DNA of 64,000 nt, taken from the NCBI RefSeq assembly GCF_004122105.1, contig NZ_SBKN01000001.1, forward strand, positions 868,001 to 932,000, written 5' to 3'. Each line of letters begins with the position of its first letter. Within the stretch, counting starts at the first letter, position 1. The stretch comes from Flavobacterium stagni (GTDB lineage: Bacteria; Bacteroidota; Bacteroidia; Flavobacteriales; Flavobacteriaceae). The translations under genes were made by a program, and so were the position numbers. Under the pieces are notes generated by a model. That model did not search any database. It was not told the origin of the DNA and saw only the letters and a list, made by a program, of their open reading frames with translations. Below, in pieces: positions 36,251-45,109 of this stretch.

Positions 36251-37625
36251 ATACAGCTTGTGTAATTTTATCAGGGTTATAGCCAATGTACGGCAAGGTT
36301 GTTTCTTTAAAAATAACCCCATATTCCTCCAATTCAGCTAAAATAGGTTCGTACACTTCTTTACGAATCGGCAATTGCACACCAGGCGTGGTGATTTTTC
36401 CATTTAAAATTTGGAGTGTAGCCATAGCCACCGGTAAACCCACCGTTTTCGCCATGGCGGTATAGGTTTGGTCATCTCCAATACACACCATTTTGGAATC
36501 AATTTGCTCTTCTTTTCCATTGAGTGAATACCCAAATTTGTGGTACATCACAATCATGTCTTTATCTTCGGGAGCTAAAGCCCATTTCTCATTTAAAATA
36601 TGTTCGAGAATCTGCGCAGGCGTAGCATTCGGTAGTCCGACTTTTTTCGACCCATTAAACAAATCCAATTCGATCAATTTATCCCACATCACATCATCTT
36701 GCTCGATGCCCAATTGCAAACGCATTTTGATTTCAACGGAGTCGGTTGGGTGATAGGGTAGGAACGAATTCACAAAATCGCGGTAACTCATGTGCTCCGA
36801 ATTTTCGATCACGTACGTATCATCAGTCATTCCTAATTGCACAAACATATTCCAAGCACGCGAATAACCTACACGACGAATCGTGCCACGATACAAGGTC
36901 AGAACATCATCCAATCCATAAACACTGCGGTATTTTAAAGAATCCCGATTGGCATATGCTTCGAATTTTCCATAGCCTTCAACATGTAAAAATTCGGTAC
37001 GACGGAACAATCGATTATATGGAATGTATTTATATTTGCCTTCTTGAATGAATTTGGCAGCACCACCTTGTCCAGCCAAAACCACATTACGAGGCGCCCA
37101 AGTAAATTTATAATTCCAAAGATTAGTATCCGATTCAGGCGCTACTAAGCCACCACAAAACGACTCGAATAAAAGCATTTTCCCGCCTTTTTCACGGATT
37201 TCGTCTATCACTTTCATCGCACTCATGTGGTCGATTCCAGGATCGAGTCCGATTTCATTCATGAAAATAAGGTGGTTTGCTTTAGCTTCGGTATCTAAGG
37301 CTTGCATCGCATCCGATATATAGGAAGCGGTAACCATGTGTTTTTTGAATAGAATACAGTCTTTAGCCACTTCGATGTGCATGTGGGCAGGCAACATGGA
37401 AATGACAATGTCGGCTTTTGCGACTTCAGATTGGCGTTGTTCTTGGTTTTGAATATCCAATTGAATCGCTGTCGCATTGGGATGGTTATTTGTTTTGCGT
37501 TGGGCTAATTCCAAGGATAAATCGCCAATAGTTACGTGTAATTGTTGGTCATCAGATTTCTCCAACAAGTATTTGATTAAAGAGGAAGCCGAACGTCCAG
37601 CTCCTATGATTAATACATTTCTCAT
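36249..37625 (-). CDS. Saccharopine dehydrogenase/reductase family protein
   Basis: 458 residues. A Rossmann motif VLIIGAGRSASSLIKYLLE opens the protein. VISMLPAHMHIEVAKDCI and NEIGLDPGIDHMSAMKVIDE are the middle blocks of the LYS9-like family, and the C-terminal domain covers about 130-440. It uses NAD(P) on saccharopine or a similar glutamate-linked substrate; in flavobacteria this is usually lysine breakdown. The partner enzyme (lysine-ketoglutarate reductase) is not in the window. It has its own -7 box and a terminator, so it is monocistronic. Confidence 0.85.
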   Translation of the reverse strand: MRNVLIIGAGRSASSLIKYLLEKSDDQQLHVTIGDLSLELAQRKTNNHPNATAIQLDIQNQEQRQSEVAKADIVISMLPAHMHIEVAKDCILFKKHMVTASYISDAMQALDTEAKANHLIFMNEIGLDPGIDHMSAMKVIDEIREKGGKMLLFESFCGGLVAPESDTNLWNYKFTWAPRNVVLAGQGGAAKFIQEGKYKYIPYNRLFRRTEFLHVEGYGKFEAYANRDSLKYRSVYGLDDVLTLYRGTIRRVGYSRAWNMFVQLGMTDDTYVIENSEHMSYRDFVNSFLPYHPTDSVEIKMRLQLGIEQDDVMWDKLIELDLFNGSKKVGLPNATPAQILEHILNEKWALAPEDKDMIVMYHKFGYSLNGKEEQIDSKMVCIGDDQTYTAMAKTVGLPVAMATLQILNGKITTPGVQLPIRKEVYEPILAELEEYGVIFKETTLPYIGYNPDKITQAV

Positions 37626-37645
37626 TCGGTTGGTTTGTTGTGCGA

Positions 37646-37653
37646 CAAATGTA
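37646..37653 (-). promoter_or_regulatory. -7 box of the saccharopine dehydrogenase gene
   Basis: TACATTTG on the minus strand, 20 bases before the ATG at 37625. Confidence 0.6.
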
Positions 37654-37677
37654 TAAAAAGGAAGGCGGAATCAATAA

Positions 37678-37702
37678 AAAAAGTCTGCGATTAAGCAGAC
37701 TT
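37678..37702 (-). terminator. Terminator of the small membrane protein gene at 37706
   Basis: Arms AAGTCTGC (37681-37688) and GCAGACTT (37695-37702), T run on the minus strand. Confidence 0.85.
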
Positions 37703-37705
37703 CCG

Positions 37706-38032
37706 TTATTCTAGATCTTTTTCTAATTGTTCGAGTTCTTGTTTGGCTTCTTGTTTGGCTTCTACTTTTTGTTGTTCAAAGACTTCATCTTTCGCGATTT
37801 CATCTTCCATCAAAAAGGTTTTGCCTAAAACGCCTAATGCACACACATAAGCAACAATAAATAACCGTTTTGGCCATTTGCGTTGGTCGGGAGCTGATTT
37901 TATGAAGGTCATGGTGATGAAAATCAAGGCTGGGATTATCATCACAAATGCCAAAGTGTCCAAAGGTAACACAGAGAATACTACACTAAGTGCAGTAAAT
38001 AGATAAGCTAAAATTAAAAAGGTTTTTCTCAT
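37706..38032 (-). CDS. Small membrane protein with charged C-terminal helix
   Basis: 108 residues. Two or three helices (TFLILAYLFTALSVVFSVL, LAFVMIIPALIFITMTFI, LFIVAYVCALGVLG) precede a Glu/Lys-rich coiled-coil-like tail (VEAKQEAKQELEQLEKDLE). No family is recognised. It begins one base after the DUF3108 gene stop, so the two form an operon. Confidence 0.65.
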   Translation of the reverse strand: MRKTFLILAYLFTALSVVFSVLPLDTLAFVMIIPALIFITMTFIKSAPDQRKWPKRLFIVAYVCALGVLGKTFLMEDEIAKDEVFEQQKVEAKQEAKQELEQLEKDLE

Positions 38033-38033
38033 G

Positions 38034-38795
38034 TTACAATCCGGTTGCTGAGGTCAATTTTAATTCGCCCGTTCCTACAGGAATACTGAATTTCATAAGA
38101 GTCGGAACTTTATGATTGTCGGCTGTAAGCCAAATTAAGTTTTTGTCTTTGCCGCGCAAGGCATCCGTTTTGGCACCAATGGATAATTTATAACATGTTT
38201 TTGATCCCAAATTACCTGCCGAAATTGTCTCTGTTCCCATGTATTTGAGCGTTACTGGAATTTGTTTTTCGTCGAAAACAATGGTGAAGGATTGGGTTTG
38301 TCCTGCTTTCATTTTGGTGAAATCTACGGTACGAACCTTATAAAGTAGCGTAATGGCATCTACAGTATTGGCTCCAATAGTAAAGGTACGTGTCGTTTCC
38401 GGTTTGTTGCGTTTTTTGGAAGTACTAGTAACCGAAGTCCCTTTGAAAACATATTTTTCTTTTTTGGTATACCCACCTTCGTCGATGCTTCTTTTGTAAA
38501 GGTTGGGTTTTAAAGATCCCGGCGTCACATAGGATTCGTATAAATCTCTAATTTTAAAAAATTTATCCCATTTGCTAAACGTGGATAATTCACAGCTTAA
38601 ATGGAGGTATTGATTTTTGGAAGTATTCACATTTTCAGTACTCATAGTGATTTGAGCAATATGCGTCATCAAGCCACTCATGTTGTAGGATCCAGCATAC
38701 ACTAATTTTTCACCGGCTTGAATTTCAGTAGCATCATCTGCTTTGAAGGAACTTAATAATAGGGCAAAGCCAAGGAATACAAAAATCTTTTTCAT
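38034..38795 (-). CDS. DUF3108 exported protein
   Basis: 253 residues. Signal peptide MKKIFVFLGFALLLSSFKA. The mature start AGEKLVYAGSYNMSGLMTH and the regular beta strands (LHLSCELSTFS, YKRSIDEGGYTKKEKYVF, LIWLTADNHKVPTLMKF) match DUF3108, whose members are periplasmic and of unknown use. It forms a pair with the following small membrane protein and is divergent from the DUF423 gene. It has a TATATTTG box. Confidence 0.82.
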   Translation of the reverse strand: MKKIFVFLGFALLLSSFKADDATEIQAGEKLVYAGSYNMSGLMTHIAQITMSTENVNTSKNQYLHLSCELSTFSKWDKFFKIRDLYESYVTPGSLKPNLYKRSIDEGGYTKKEKYVFKGTSVTSTSKKRNKPETTRTFTIGANTVDAITLLYKVRTVDFTKMKAGQTQSFTIVFDEKQIPVTLKYMGTETISAGNLGSKTCYKLSIGAKTDALRGKDKNLIWLTADNHKVPTLMKFSIPVGTGELKLTSATGL

Positions 38796-38811
38796 GATTG
38801 AAATTTGGTTG

Positions 38812-38819
38812 CAAATATA
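38812..38819 (-). promoter_or_regulatory. -7 box of the DUF3108 gene
   Basis: TATATTTG on the minus strand, 16 bases before the ATG at 38795. Confidence 0.6.
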
Positions 38820-38911
38820 AAACTTTAAAATTCGACTCTTGTGAAAGAAAAGTCAAAATGACTTGGTAAATCAGTTGAATAACCGGTAATTTTGTGAAAT
38901 AGTATTGACTT

Positions 38912-39298
38912 ATGGATAAAAAAATTCTTTCAGCAGCAGGTTTTTTAGGCATGACGGCCATTGTATTAGGAGCTTTTGGGGCTCATGCTTTAAAAAAAGT
39001 ATTGGATGCAGAGGCCTTAGCTACTTTTGAAACAGGAGTGAAATACCAAATGTACCATGCGTTATTTTTATTGTTTGTGGCGGTAAATAGTGCTTTGAGT
39101 CACAAGATGAAACAATGGATATATCGATTGACGTTACTGGGAGTTTTGTTGTTTTCAGGTTCCATTTATTTATTGGCTACCAAGAGTTTAAGTGGAATGG
39201 AGTTAAAATTTGTGGGTCCGTTAACTCCGGTTGGAGGCTTCTGCTTAATTAGTGCATGGGGCGTACTTATGGTACATTTTTTAAAGAAAAAAGCATAA
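38912..39298 (+). CDS. DUF423 (YgdD-like) membrane protein
   Basis: 128 residues with four helices. The N-terminal signature GFLGMTAIVLGAFGAHALKK and the block FETGVKYQMYHALFLL match DUF423, a widespread inner-membrane family of unknown function. The length is typical. Only 81 bases separate it from pckA, but pckA has its own -7 box. Confidence 0.9.
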   Translation: MDKKILSAAGFLGMTAIVLGAFGAHALKKVLDAEALATFETGVKYQMYHALFLLFVAVNSALSHKMKQWIYRLTLLGVLLFSGSIYLLATKSLSGMELKFVGPLTPVGGFCLISAWGVLMVHFLKKKA

Positions 39299-39335
39299 AA
39301 TTTTTCCCAACTACAACGTTGTAATAATTAATTTT

Positions 39336-39343
39336 TACCTTTG
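39336..39343 (+). promoter_or_regulatory. pckA -7 box
   Basis: TACCTTTG, 36 bases before the ATG at 39380. Confidence 0.6.
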
Positions 39344-39379
39344 TGCAAAATTTAGATTAACACAACAAACGAATTATCT

Positions 39380-41005
39380 ATGGATAACTACACCCAATTT
39401 ACGAAAACGATTTCGTTAGAAAAGTACGGAATTACCAATGTACAAGAAATCGTTTATAATCCTTCATACGAGCAGTTGTATAATGAAGAGTTAAGTCCTG
39501 AACTTTCGGGCTATGAAAAAGGACAATTGTCAGAGTTGGGTGCGGTCAATGTGATGACGGGTGAATTTACCGGTCGTTCCCCAAAAGATAAATACATTGT
39601 CAAAGACAGTGTGACTGAAAATACCATTTGGTGGAATTCAGACAAGGCAGCCAATGATAACAAGCCCATTTCTACAGATACGTGGAATGCTTTAAAAGAA
39701 ACGACGGTCAATCAGCTTTCTGGGAAACGGTTGTTTGTTGTAGATGCTTTTTGTGGAGCCAATGAAAATACCCGTTTGAAAGTTCGCTTCATCATGGAAG
39801 TAGCTTGGCAAGCGCATTTTGTGAAGAATATGTTCATTCGACCTACCGAGGAAGAATTGGAAAACTTTGGCGAGCCTGATTTTATTGTGATGAATGGTTC
39901 GAAGACTTCGTTTAAGGATTATGCCGCTCATGGCTTAAATTCAGAAGTTTATATCGCGTTCAATCTTACAGAAAAAATGCAATTGATTGGCGGTACTTGG
40001 TACGGTGGTGAAATGAAAAAAGGAATGTTCGCCATGATGAATTACTATTTGCCACTTCAAGGAATGGCTTCGATGCACTGTTCGGCCAACAAAGGAAAAG
40101 ACGGAGATGTTGCGGTATTCTTTGGGTTGTCAGGAACAGGAAAAACAACATTGTCTACCGATCCAAAACGCGAATTGATTGGCGACGACGAGCACGGATG
40201 GGACAATGAAGGGGTTTTCAATTTTGAAGGCGGATGTTATGCCAAAACTATCGACTTGAGTAAAGAAAACGAGCCGGATATTTTTGGTGCCATAAAACAA
40301 GATGCGTTACTAGAGAATGTAACCTTAGATGCGGATGGTGTTATTGATTTTACCGACGGTTCGGTAACACAAAATACACGCGTTTCCTATCCTATTTATC
40401 ATATTCAAAACATTGTTAAGCCAGTTTCAAAAGCGGGGCATGCGAATAAAGTCATCTTTTTAACGGCTGATGCTTTTGGGGTTATGCCACCCGTTTCTAA
40501 ATTAACTCCTGAGCAAACAAAGTATTATTTCTTGTCAGGTTTTACTGCGAAATTAGCAGGAACGGAACGCGGAGTGACACAGCCTGAACCTACATTTTCC
40601 GCTTGTTTTGGAAAAGCATTTTTAACGTTACATCCCACGAAATATGGTGAGGAATTAGTGAAAAAAATGGAAGAGCATAAGGCTACAGCGTATATGGTGA
40701 ATACGGGCTGGAATGGAACCGGTAAACGAATTTCTATTAAAGATACGCGTGCCATCATTGATGCCATTTTAGATGGATCGATAGAACATGCGGCTACAAA
40801 AACAATTCCGGTGTTTAATTTTAATGTTCCAACGGAATTGCCCAATGTGAATCCTGCGATTTTAGATCCGAGAGATACGTATGAAAATGCTGCTGATTGG
40901 GAGGTGAAAGCGGCTGATTTAGCGGGTCGTTTTATTAAGAATTTTGTTCAATATACCGACAACGAAGAAGGGCAACGTTTAGTGCAAGCAGGTCCGCAAT
41001 TATAA
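39380..41005 (+). CDS. pckA: Phosphoenolpyruvate carboxykinase (ATP)
   Basis: 541 residues, normal for the ATP type. The kinase-1a P-loop [11 protein letters not shown] lies near residue 253 and the metal-binding [19 protein letters not shown] follows. Upstream, [15 protein letters not shown] and the MHCSAN block are conserved. The enzyme turns oxaloacetate into PEP and CO2 using ATP, opening gluconeogenesis, which suits a protein- or amino-acid-eating bacterium. It is monocistronic with its own promoter and terminator. Confidence 0.97.
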   Translation: MDNYTQFTKTISLEKYGITNVQEIVYNPSYEQLYNEELSPELSGYEKGQLSELGAVNVMTGEFTGRSPKDKYIVKDSVTENTIWWNSDKAANDNKPISTDTWNALKETTVNQLSGKRLFVVDAFCGANENTRLKVRFIMEVAWQAHFVKNMFIRPTEEELENFGEPDFIVMNGSKTSFKDYAAHGLNSEVYIAFNLTEKMQLIGGTWYGGEMKKGMFAMMNYYLPLQGMASMHCSANKGKDGDVAVFFGLSGTGKTTLSTDPKRELIGDDEHGWDNEGVFNFEGGCYAKTIDLSKENEPDIFGAIKQDALLENVTLDADGVIDFTDGSVTQNTRVSYPIYHIQNIVKPVSKAGHANKVIFLTADAFGVMPPVSKLTPEQTKYYFLSGFTAKLAGTERGVTQPEPTFSACFGKAFLTLHPTKYGEELVKKMEEHKATAYMVNTGWNGTGKRISIKDTRAIIDAILDGSIEHAATKTIPVFNFNVPTELPNVNPAILDPRDTYENAADWEVKAADLAGRFIKNFVQYTDNEEGQRLVQAGPQL

Positions 41006-41040
41006 AACAAACCAAACAAATTATAACTAACCCAACCTAG

Positions 41041-41071
41041 AAGTCCGACAATAATATGTCGGGCTTTTTTT
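41041..41071 (+). terminator. pckA terminator
   Basis: Arms AAGTCCGACA (41041-41050) and TGTCGGGCTT (41057-41066), one G-T pair, then seven T in all. Confidence 0.85.
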
Positions 41072-41079
41072 ATTCCATA

Positions 41080-41106
41080 AAAAACCCGAACTGTAAAAGT
41101 TCGGGT
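41080..41106 (-). terminator. Terminator of the hemD transcript
   Basis: Arms ACCCGAACT (41084-41092) and AGTTCGGGT (41098-41106), T run on the minus strand. It stands back to back with the pckA terminator. Confidence 0.8.
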
Positions 41107-41129
41107 GGATATTTTAAGGATTGAGGGTC

Positions 41130-41888
41130 TTATTTTCCTTTATTGACTTCAGCGACATATTTTTCAAGCGCCATTGTCATCGAAGGAGTGTCGGGCGTTG
41201 GGGCTAAAATGTCGATTCGAAGTCCGTGCTCTAACGCTTCTTTTTGCGTTGTACTTCCAAAGACAGCAATACGTGTGTTGTTTTGTTTGAAGTCGGGGAA
41301 GTTTTTGAATAAAGATTTGATTCCAGTCGGACTAAAGAACGCCAAAATATCATAGTACACATCGGCCAAATCCGAAAGGTCACTCATGACGGTTTTGTAA
41401 AATGTTCCTGCAGTCCAATCCAATTTTAAATTGTTCAAGGTTTGCGGAATATCAGCATTCAATTGATCAGACGAAGGAAGTAAGAACTTTTCATCCTTGT
41501 ATTTTTTAAACAAGGAAGACATGTCTGCAAAGTCTTTCTGACCCACATAAATCTTTCTTTTACGATACACCACATACTTTTGTAAGTAGTATGCAATCGC
41601 TTCTGATTGGCAGAAATAACGCAAATCTTCGGGAACTTTATAACGCATTTCCTCAGCCACTCTAAAAAAGTGGTCCACTGCATTTTTGCTGGTTAGGATA
41701 ATGGCCGTAAAGTTGTTAAGGTCAATTTTTTGAGCTCTGACATCTTTTGCACTTATTCCTTCAACATGAATAAAAGAGCGAAAATCAACTTTTACCTTGT
41801 GCTTTTGCATCAAATCGTGGTACGGTGAATTTTCAACTTTTGGCTCGGGTTGGGACACCAAAATGGTTCTCACTTTTAGACTAGACAT
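41130..41888 (-). CDS. hemD: Uroporphyrinogen-III synthase
   Basis: 252 residues. The two-lobed HemD fold is suggested by VRTILVSQPEP at the N terminus, FTAIILTSKNAVDHFF in the first lobe, and DILAFFSPTGIKSLFKNFP with IAVFGSTTQKEALEHGL in the second. HemD sequences diverge strongly, so the call rests on these blocks and on the neighbour: DUF4271 next to hemD is a regular pair in Bacteroidota. It closes hydroxymethylbilane to uroporphyrinogen III in heme synthesis. A terminator follows. Confidence 0.82.
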   Translation of the reverse strand: MSSLKVRTILVSQPEPKVENSPYHDLMQKHKVKVDFRSFIHVEGISAKDVRAQKIDLNNFTAIILTSKNAVDHFFRVAEEMRYKVPEDLRYFCQSEAIAYYLQKYVVYRKRKIYVGQKDFADMSSLFKKYKDEKFLLPSSDQLNADIPQTLNNLKLDWTAGTFYKTVMSDLSDLADVYYDILAFFSPTGIKSLFKNFPDFKQNNTRIAVFGSTTQKEALEHGLRIDILAPTPDTPSMTMALEKYVAEVNKGK

Positions 41889-41896
41889 CGTAAACT

Positions 41897-42562
41897 CTAA
41901 TTTTTTGTAATCAAATAATAGATGAAATAATAGGGCGCTATTTCAAGTGCGCAAAGATACAAAATAAAATAAAACAACTTCCCTATTACAAAATTTTGAT
42001 AAATCTTCAAATAAAATAGATAAGTCAGTAAGTTTATTAGCAATAAAGTGCCAATAATGATGATTATAAGAGAATTTGTTGCGTAATCTCCATAATACAT
42101 GATGGCAGACACTGGAAATAATAGTAATCCAATGTAGGTTCTAAAGTTAACTTTTTGTAAATTAAATTCATCGATAAGTTCTTCGATGTCAAAGGTTACA
42201 GCAATGATTTTTTCAATTAAGAATTTGGACAAAATAAATACAGTGAGTCCGGTAAATATTCGGGTAAAAAGCATCCAGTCCTTTTTTTCTCCCAAGCCAT
42301 AATGGTCGAGCACTAATTGAATGAAAAAAGAAAATGAAACTAGATTTACCAGAAATAATAAGATATTAAAACCGTTCCATAGATGGGAACTATCTCTGTA
42401 AATTTTGGTGTATTTGTCCGAGACTAGGAGTCGGATGTAATCATTAAATCTAGATGAAAAGGCCGTGCGGGCAATGACAATTAGTGCCAAAGCAAGAATA
42501 AAAATCAGGGTTGCCCAATCTTTGCTCTCATAAACCCTCGGATGTAAAGCCCATACCATCAT
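41897..42562 (-). CDS. DUF4271 membrane protein, leaderless start likely
   Basis: 221 residues from the ATG at 42562, six or so helices (WATLIFILALALIVIAR, GFNILLFLVNLVSFSFFIQLVL, LLLFPVSAIMYYG and others). A frame reaching 42646 exists, but the TATTTTTG box at 42569-42576 lies inside that extension. Counting the G of the box as -7 puts +1 exactly on the ATG at 42562; a second ATG follows directly. The family occurs beside hemD in Bacteroidota and its function is unknown. Eight bases separate it from hemD. Confidence 0.78.
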   Translation of the reverse strand: MMVWALHPRVYESKDWATLIFILALALIVIARTAFSSRFNDYIRLLVSDKYTKIYRDSSHLWNGFNILLFLVNLVSFSFFIQLVLDHYGLGEKKDWMLFTRIFTGLTVFILSKFLIEKIIAVTFDIEELIDEFNLQKVNFRTYIGLLLFPVSAIMYYGDYATNSLIIIIIGTLLLINLLTYLFYLKIYQNFVIGKLFYFILYLCALEIAPYYFIYYLITKN

Positions 42563-42568
42563 TGCATG

Positions 42569-42576
42569 CAAAAATA
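42569..42576 (-). promoter_or_regulatory. -7 box of DUF4271-hemD
   Basis: TATTTTTG on the minus strand, ending 6 bases before the ATG. It decides the start and predicts a leaderless mRNA. Confidence 0.6.
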
Positions 42577-42634
42577 CTAATTTTATTTCGCGCTGTATTA
42601 TGAAATTATTAGCAGGAACGCATTTAATTTTGAT

Positions 42635-42642
42635 TATTTTTG
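42635..42642 (+). promoter_or_regulatory. -7 box of the GT2-dihydroorotase operon
   Basis: TATTTTTG, 18 bases before the ATG at 42661; it excludes the in-frame upstream ATG at 42640. Confidence 0.6.
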
Positions 42643-42660
42643 CCAAAATTTATTTCCTAC

Positions 42661-43383
42661 ATGAACAGCGGTATTGTAATTATTCCAACTTACAACGAAA
42701 TTGAGAATATCGAAAGTATCATTCGTGCCGTTTTTTCATTGGAGAAATCGTTTCACATTCTAATAGTGGATGACAATTCGCCGGACAAGACTTCAGAGAA
42801 AGTACGAGAATTACAAGCTGAATTTGCAGATCAATTGTTTTTGGAAGTTCGAACCAAAAAAGCGGGACTAGGTACCGCTTATGTTCATGGTTTTAAATGG
42901 GCATTGCAACATCATTATAACTATATTTATGAGATGGATGCCGATTTTTCACACAATCCGACCGACTTAACTCGTTTGCATGACGCAACGGTACAAGGTG
43001 CCTCGATTAGTATAGGTTCGCGCTATGTGACTGGAGTTAATGTGGTGAATTGGCCATTGAGCCGCGTACTATTATCTTATTTTGCTTCTGTATATGTTCG
43101 TTTGATTACAGGAATGAAAATTATGGATACTACCGCAGGTTTTGTTTGTTATCAACGTCAAGTTTTGGAAGCTATCAATTTGGATCAAATAAAATTTGTA
43201 GGCTATGCTTTTCAAATTGAAATGAAGTATCGCGCTTGGGCAAAAGGATTTTCAATTGTTGAAGTTCCAGTAATTTTTACCGATCGAACCAAAGGGCAAT
43301 CAAAAATGAGCGGCTCCATTATTAAAGAAGCTGTTTTTGGTGTTTTGGCCCTTCGCTTAAAAAAACTACTCAACCGACTATAA
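42661..43383 (+). CDS. Polyprenol-phosphate mannosyltransferase-like glycosyltransferase (GT2)
   Basis: 240 residues from the ATG at 42661. It has the GT2 N terminus VIIPTYNEIENIESII, the nucleotide-sugar loop LIVDDNSPDKT and the metal-binding MDADFSHNP. The end (DRTKGQSKMSGSIIKEAVFG) is that of the dolichol-phosphate mannose synthase (DPM1) group without the membrane domain. It should transfer a sugar from GDP- or UDP-sugar to a polyprenyl phosphate at the inner membrane, for envelope or protein glycosylation. It is one base before the dihydroorotase gene, so they share an mRNA. Confidence 0.85.
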   Translation: MNSGIVIIPTYNEIENIESIIRAVFSLEKSFHILIVDDNSPDKTSEKVRELQAEFADQLFLEVRTKKAGLGTAYVHGFKWALQHHYNYIYEMDADFSHNPTDLTRLHDATVQGASISIGSRYVTGVNVVNWPLSRVLLSYFASVYVRLITGMKIMDTTAGFVCYQRQVLEAINLDQIKFVGYAFQIEMKYRAWAKGFSIVEVPVIFTDRTKGQSKMSGSIIKEAVFGVLALRLKKLLNRL

Positions 43384-43384
43384 A

Positions 43385-44722
43385 ATGAATACAACGCTAA
43401 TTAAGAATGCCAAAATTGTCAATGAAGGGTTAATAACCGAAGGAGATGTTTTGGTAAAGGATGGTATTATTACGCAAATTGGAACCAATCTTTCCCATCC
43501 TACGGCTGTAGTGCTTGATGCAAAAGGGAAGTATTTGTTACCTGGAGTGATTGATGACCAAGTGCATTTTCGGGATCCAGGATTAACACACAAAGGTGAT
43601 ATTGAATCGGAGAGTCGTGCGGCAGTTGCAGGCGGAGTTACTTCATATATTGATCAGCCCAATACAGTACCGAATGCCATTACCCAAGAATTATTAGCCC
43701 AAAAATACCAAAATGCTGCGGGTCGTTCGTATGCCAATTATTCGTTTATGATGGGCGGTACGAATGATAATTTAGAAGAAATTCTAAAAACGAATCCGCG
43801 CAATGTAGCGGGTTTGAAATTGTTTTTGGGTTCGTCAACAGGTGATATGTTAGTCGATAGTTCAGCGGCAATCGAATCCATTTTTTCAAGTACGCCACTA
43901 TTAATAGCAGTGCATTGTGAAGATGAGACTACGGTTAAAAATAATTTAGCCCACTACAAAGAACTATTTGGAGAAGATATTCCTGTTTCTTATCACCCGA
44001 TTATTCGTAGTGAGGAAGCGTGTTATTTATCCTCTTCCAAAACGGTTGAATTAGCAAAAAAGACGGGAGCTCGTTTGCATGTTTTTCATATATCTACCGC
44101 TAAAGAGTTGGCGCTATTTGATAATTCAATTCCTTTAGAAGAAAAGAAAATTACAGCTGAAGTTTGTATACATCATTTGTGGTTTTCGGATAGTGATTAT
44201 GCGACTAAAGGGAATTTTATCAAATGGAATCCGGCAGTAAAAACAAGTGCCGATCGAGATGCGCTTTGGAAAGCGGTGTTGAATGATACCATTGATGTTA
44301 TTGCTACAGATCATGCGCCTCATACATTGGAAGAAAAGGCACAAGTGTATACCAAAGCACCTTCAGGCGGACCCTTGGTTCAGCATTCGCTAGTTGCTAT
44401 GTTAGAGAAAGTTCGAGAAGGCAAGATTTCCATTGAGAAAGTGGTGCAAAAAATGGCGCACAATCCGGCGTTATTATTTAAAATTGAAAACCGCGGATTT
44501 ATTCGAGAAGGCTATCATGCCGATTTGGTTTTGGTTGACCCAAATGCCAAATGGACGGTAGAAAAATCAAATCTTTTGTACAAATGTGGTTGGTCACCTT
44601 TGGAGGGGACAGTGTTTCATCATCAAGTGACGCATACTTTTGTCAATGGAAAAATGGTTTTTGAAAACGGGAAAGTCAATGATATTAAAGCAGGGGAACG
44701 ACTTTTGTTTAATAGAATGTAA
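43385..44722 (+). CDS. Dihydroorotase
   Basis: 445 residues. It is an amidohydrolase-fold protein: GVIDDQVHFRDPGLTHKG near residue 56, GLKLFLGSSTGDML with the lysine expected to be carboxylated, the SYHPIIRSEEA block, a His in LHVFHISTAKE, and ATDHAPHTLEEK with the catalytic Asp. The first zinc motif HxH is QVH here. As far as I recall this form is usual in the Bacteroidota subtype. It should close carbamoyl aspartate to dihydroorotate for pyrimidines. It is coupled to the GT2 gene upstream and to DUF4296 downstream. Confidence 0.87.
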   Translation: MNTTLIKNAKIVNEGLITEGDVLVKDGIITQIGTNLSHPTAVVLDAKGKYLLPGVIDDQVHFRDPGLTHKGDIESESRAAVAGGVTSYIDQPNTVPNAITQELLAQKYQNAAGRSYANYSFMMGGTNDNLEEILKTNPRNVAGLKLFLGSSTGDMLVDSSAAIESIFSSTPLLIAVHCEDETTVKNNLAHYKELFGEDIPVSYHPIIRSEEACYLSSSKTVELAKKTGARLHVFHISTAKELALFDNSIPLEEKKITAEVCIHHLWFSDSDYATKGNFIKWNPAVKTSADRDALWKAVLNDTIDVIATDHAPHTLEEKAQVYTKAPSGGPLVQHSLVAMLEKVREGKISIEKVVQKMAHNPALLFKIENRGFIREGYHADLVLVDPNAKWTVEKSNLLYKCGWSPLEGTVFHHQVTHTFVNGKMVFENGKVNDIKAGERLLFNRM

Positions 44723-44729
44723 GGCAACT

Positions 44730-45107
44730 ATGAAAAAAATAATTGCAATCGGATTATTGGTTTTTTTGGGAATATCATGTAAAGATGATGCCATTACTCC
44801 TCCCAAAAATAAAATCGATAAAGAAACCATGATTAATATATTGTATGATATGGCGGTTTTGGAAGCAGCCCGTTCACAATCGTATGTTACTCAGGTGAAT
44901 TATCCTTCATCAGTGCAGTTTGTAAAGGAGAAGTACAAAATCGATAGTTTGACATTAGCAGAAAATACAAAGTTCTATGCCTCCGATTTGAAAGGCTTCA
45001 AAAAAATGTATGAAGAAGTTCGCAACCGGCTAGAAGAAAGTCGGAAAGCTGCGGGAGATGTTGTCAACCCTAATCCTGTGAATGCCTCTGAAGGGGTTGT
45101 GAAATAG
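44730..45107 (+). CDS. DUF4296 lipoprotein
   Basis: 125 residues from the ATG at 44730, 8 bases after dihydroorotase; a longer frame would overlap that gene. The lipobox LGISC puts the acylated Cys at about residue 17. The domain MINILYDMAVLEAARSQ to FKKMYEEVRNRLEE matches DUF4296, an all-helical family of Bacteroidota lipoproteins of unknown function. It is the last gene of the operon. Its stop is 3 bases from that of the convergent SDR gene, with no clear terminator. Confidence 0.85.
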   Translation: MKKIIAIGLLVFLGISCKDDAITPPKNKIDKETMINILYDMAVLEAARSQSYVTQVNYPSSVQFVKEKYKIDSLTLAENTKFYASDLKGFKKMYEEVRNRLEESRKAAGDVVNPNPVNASEGVVK

Positions 45108-45109
45108 AG

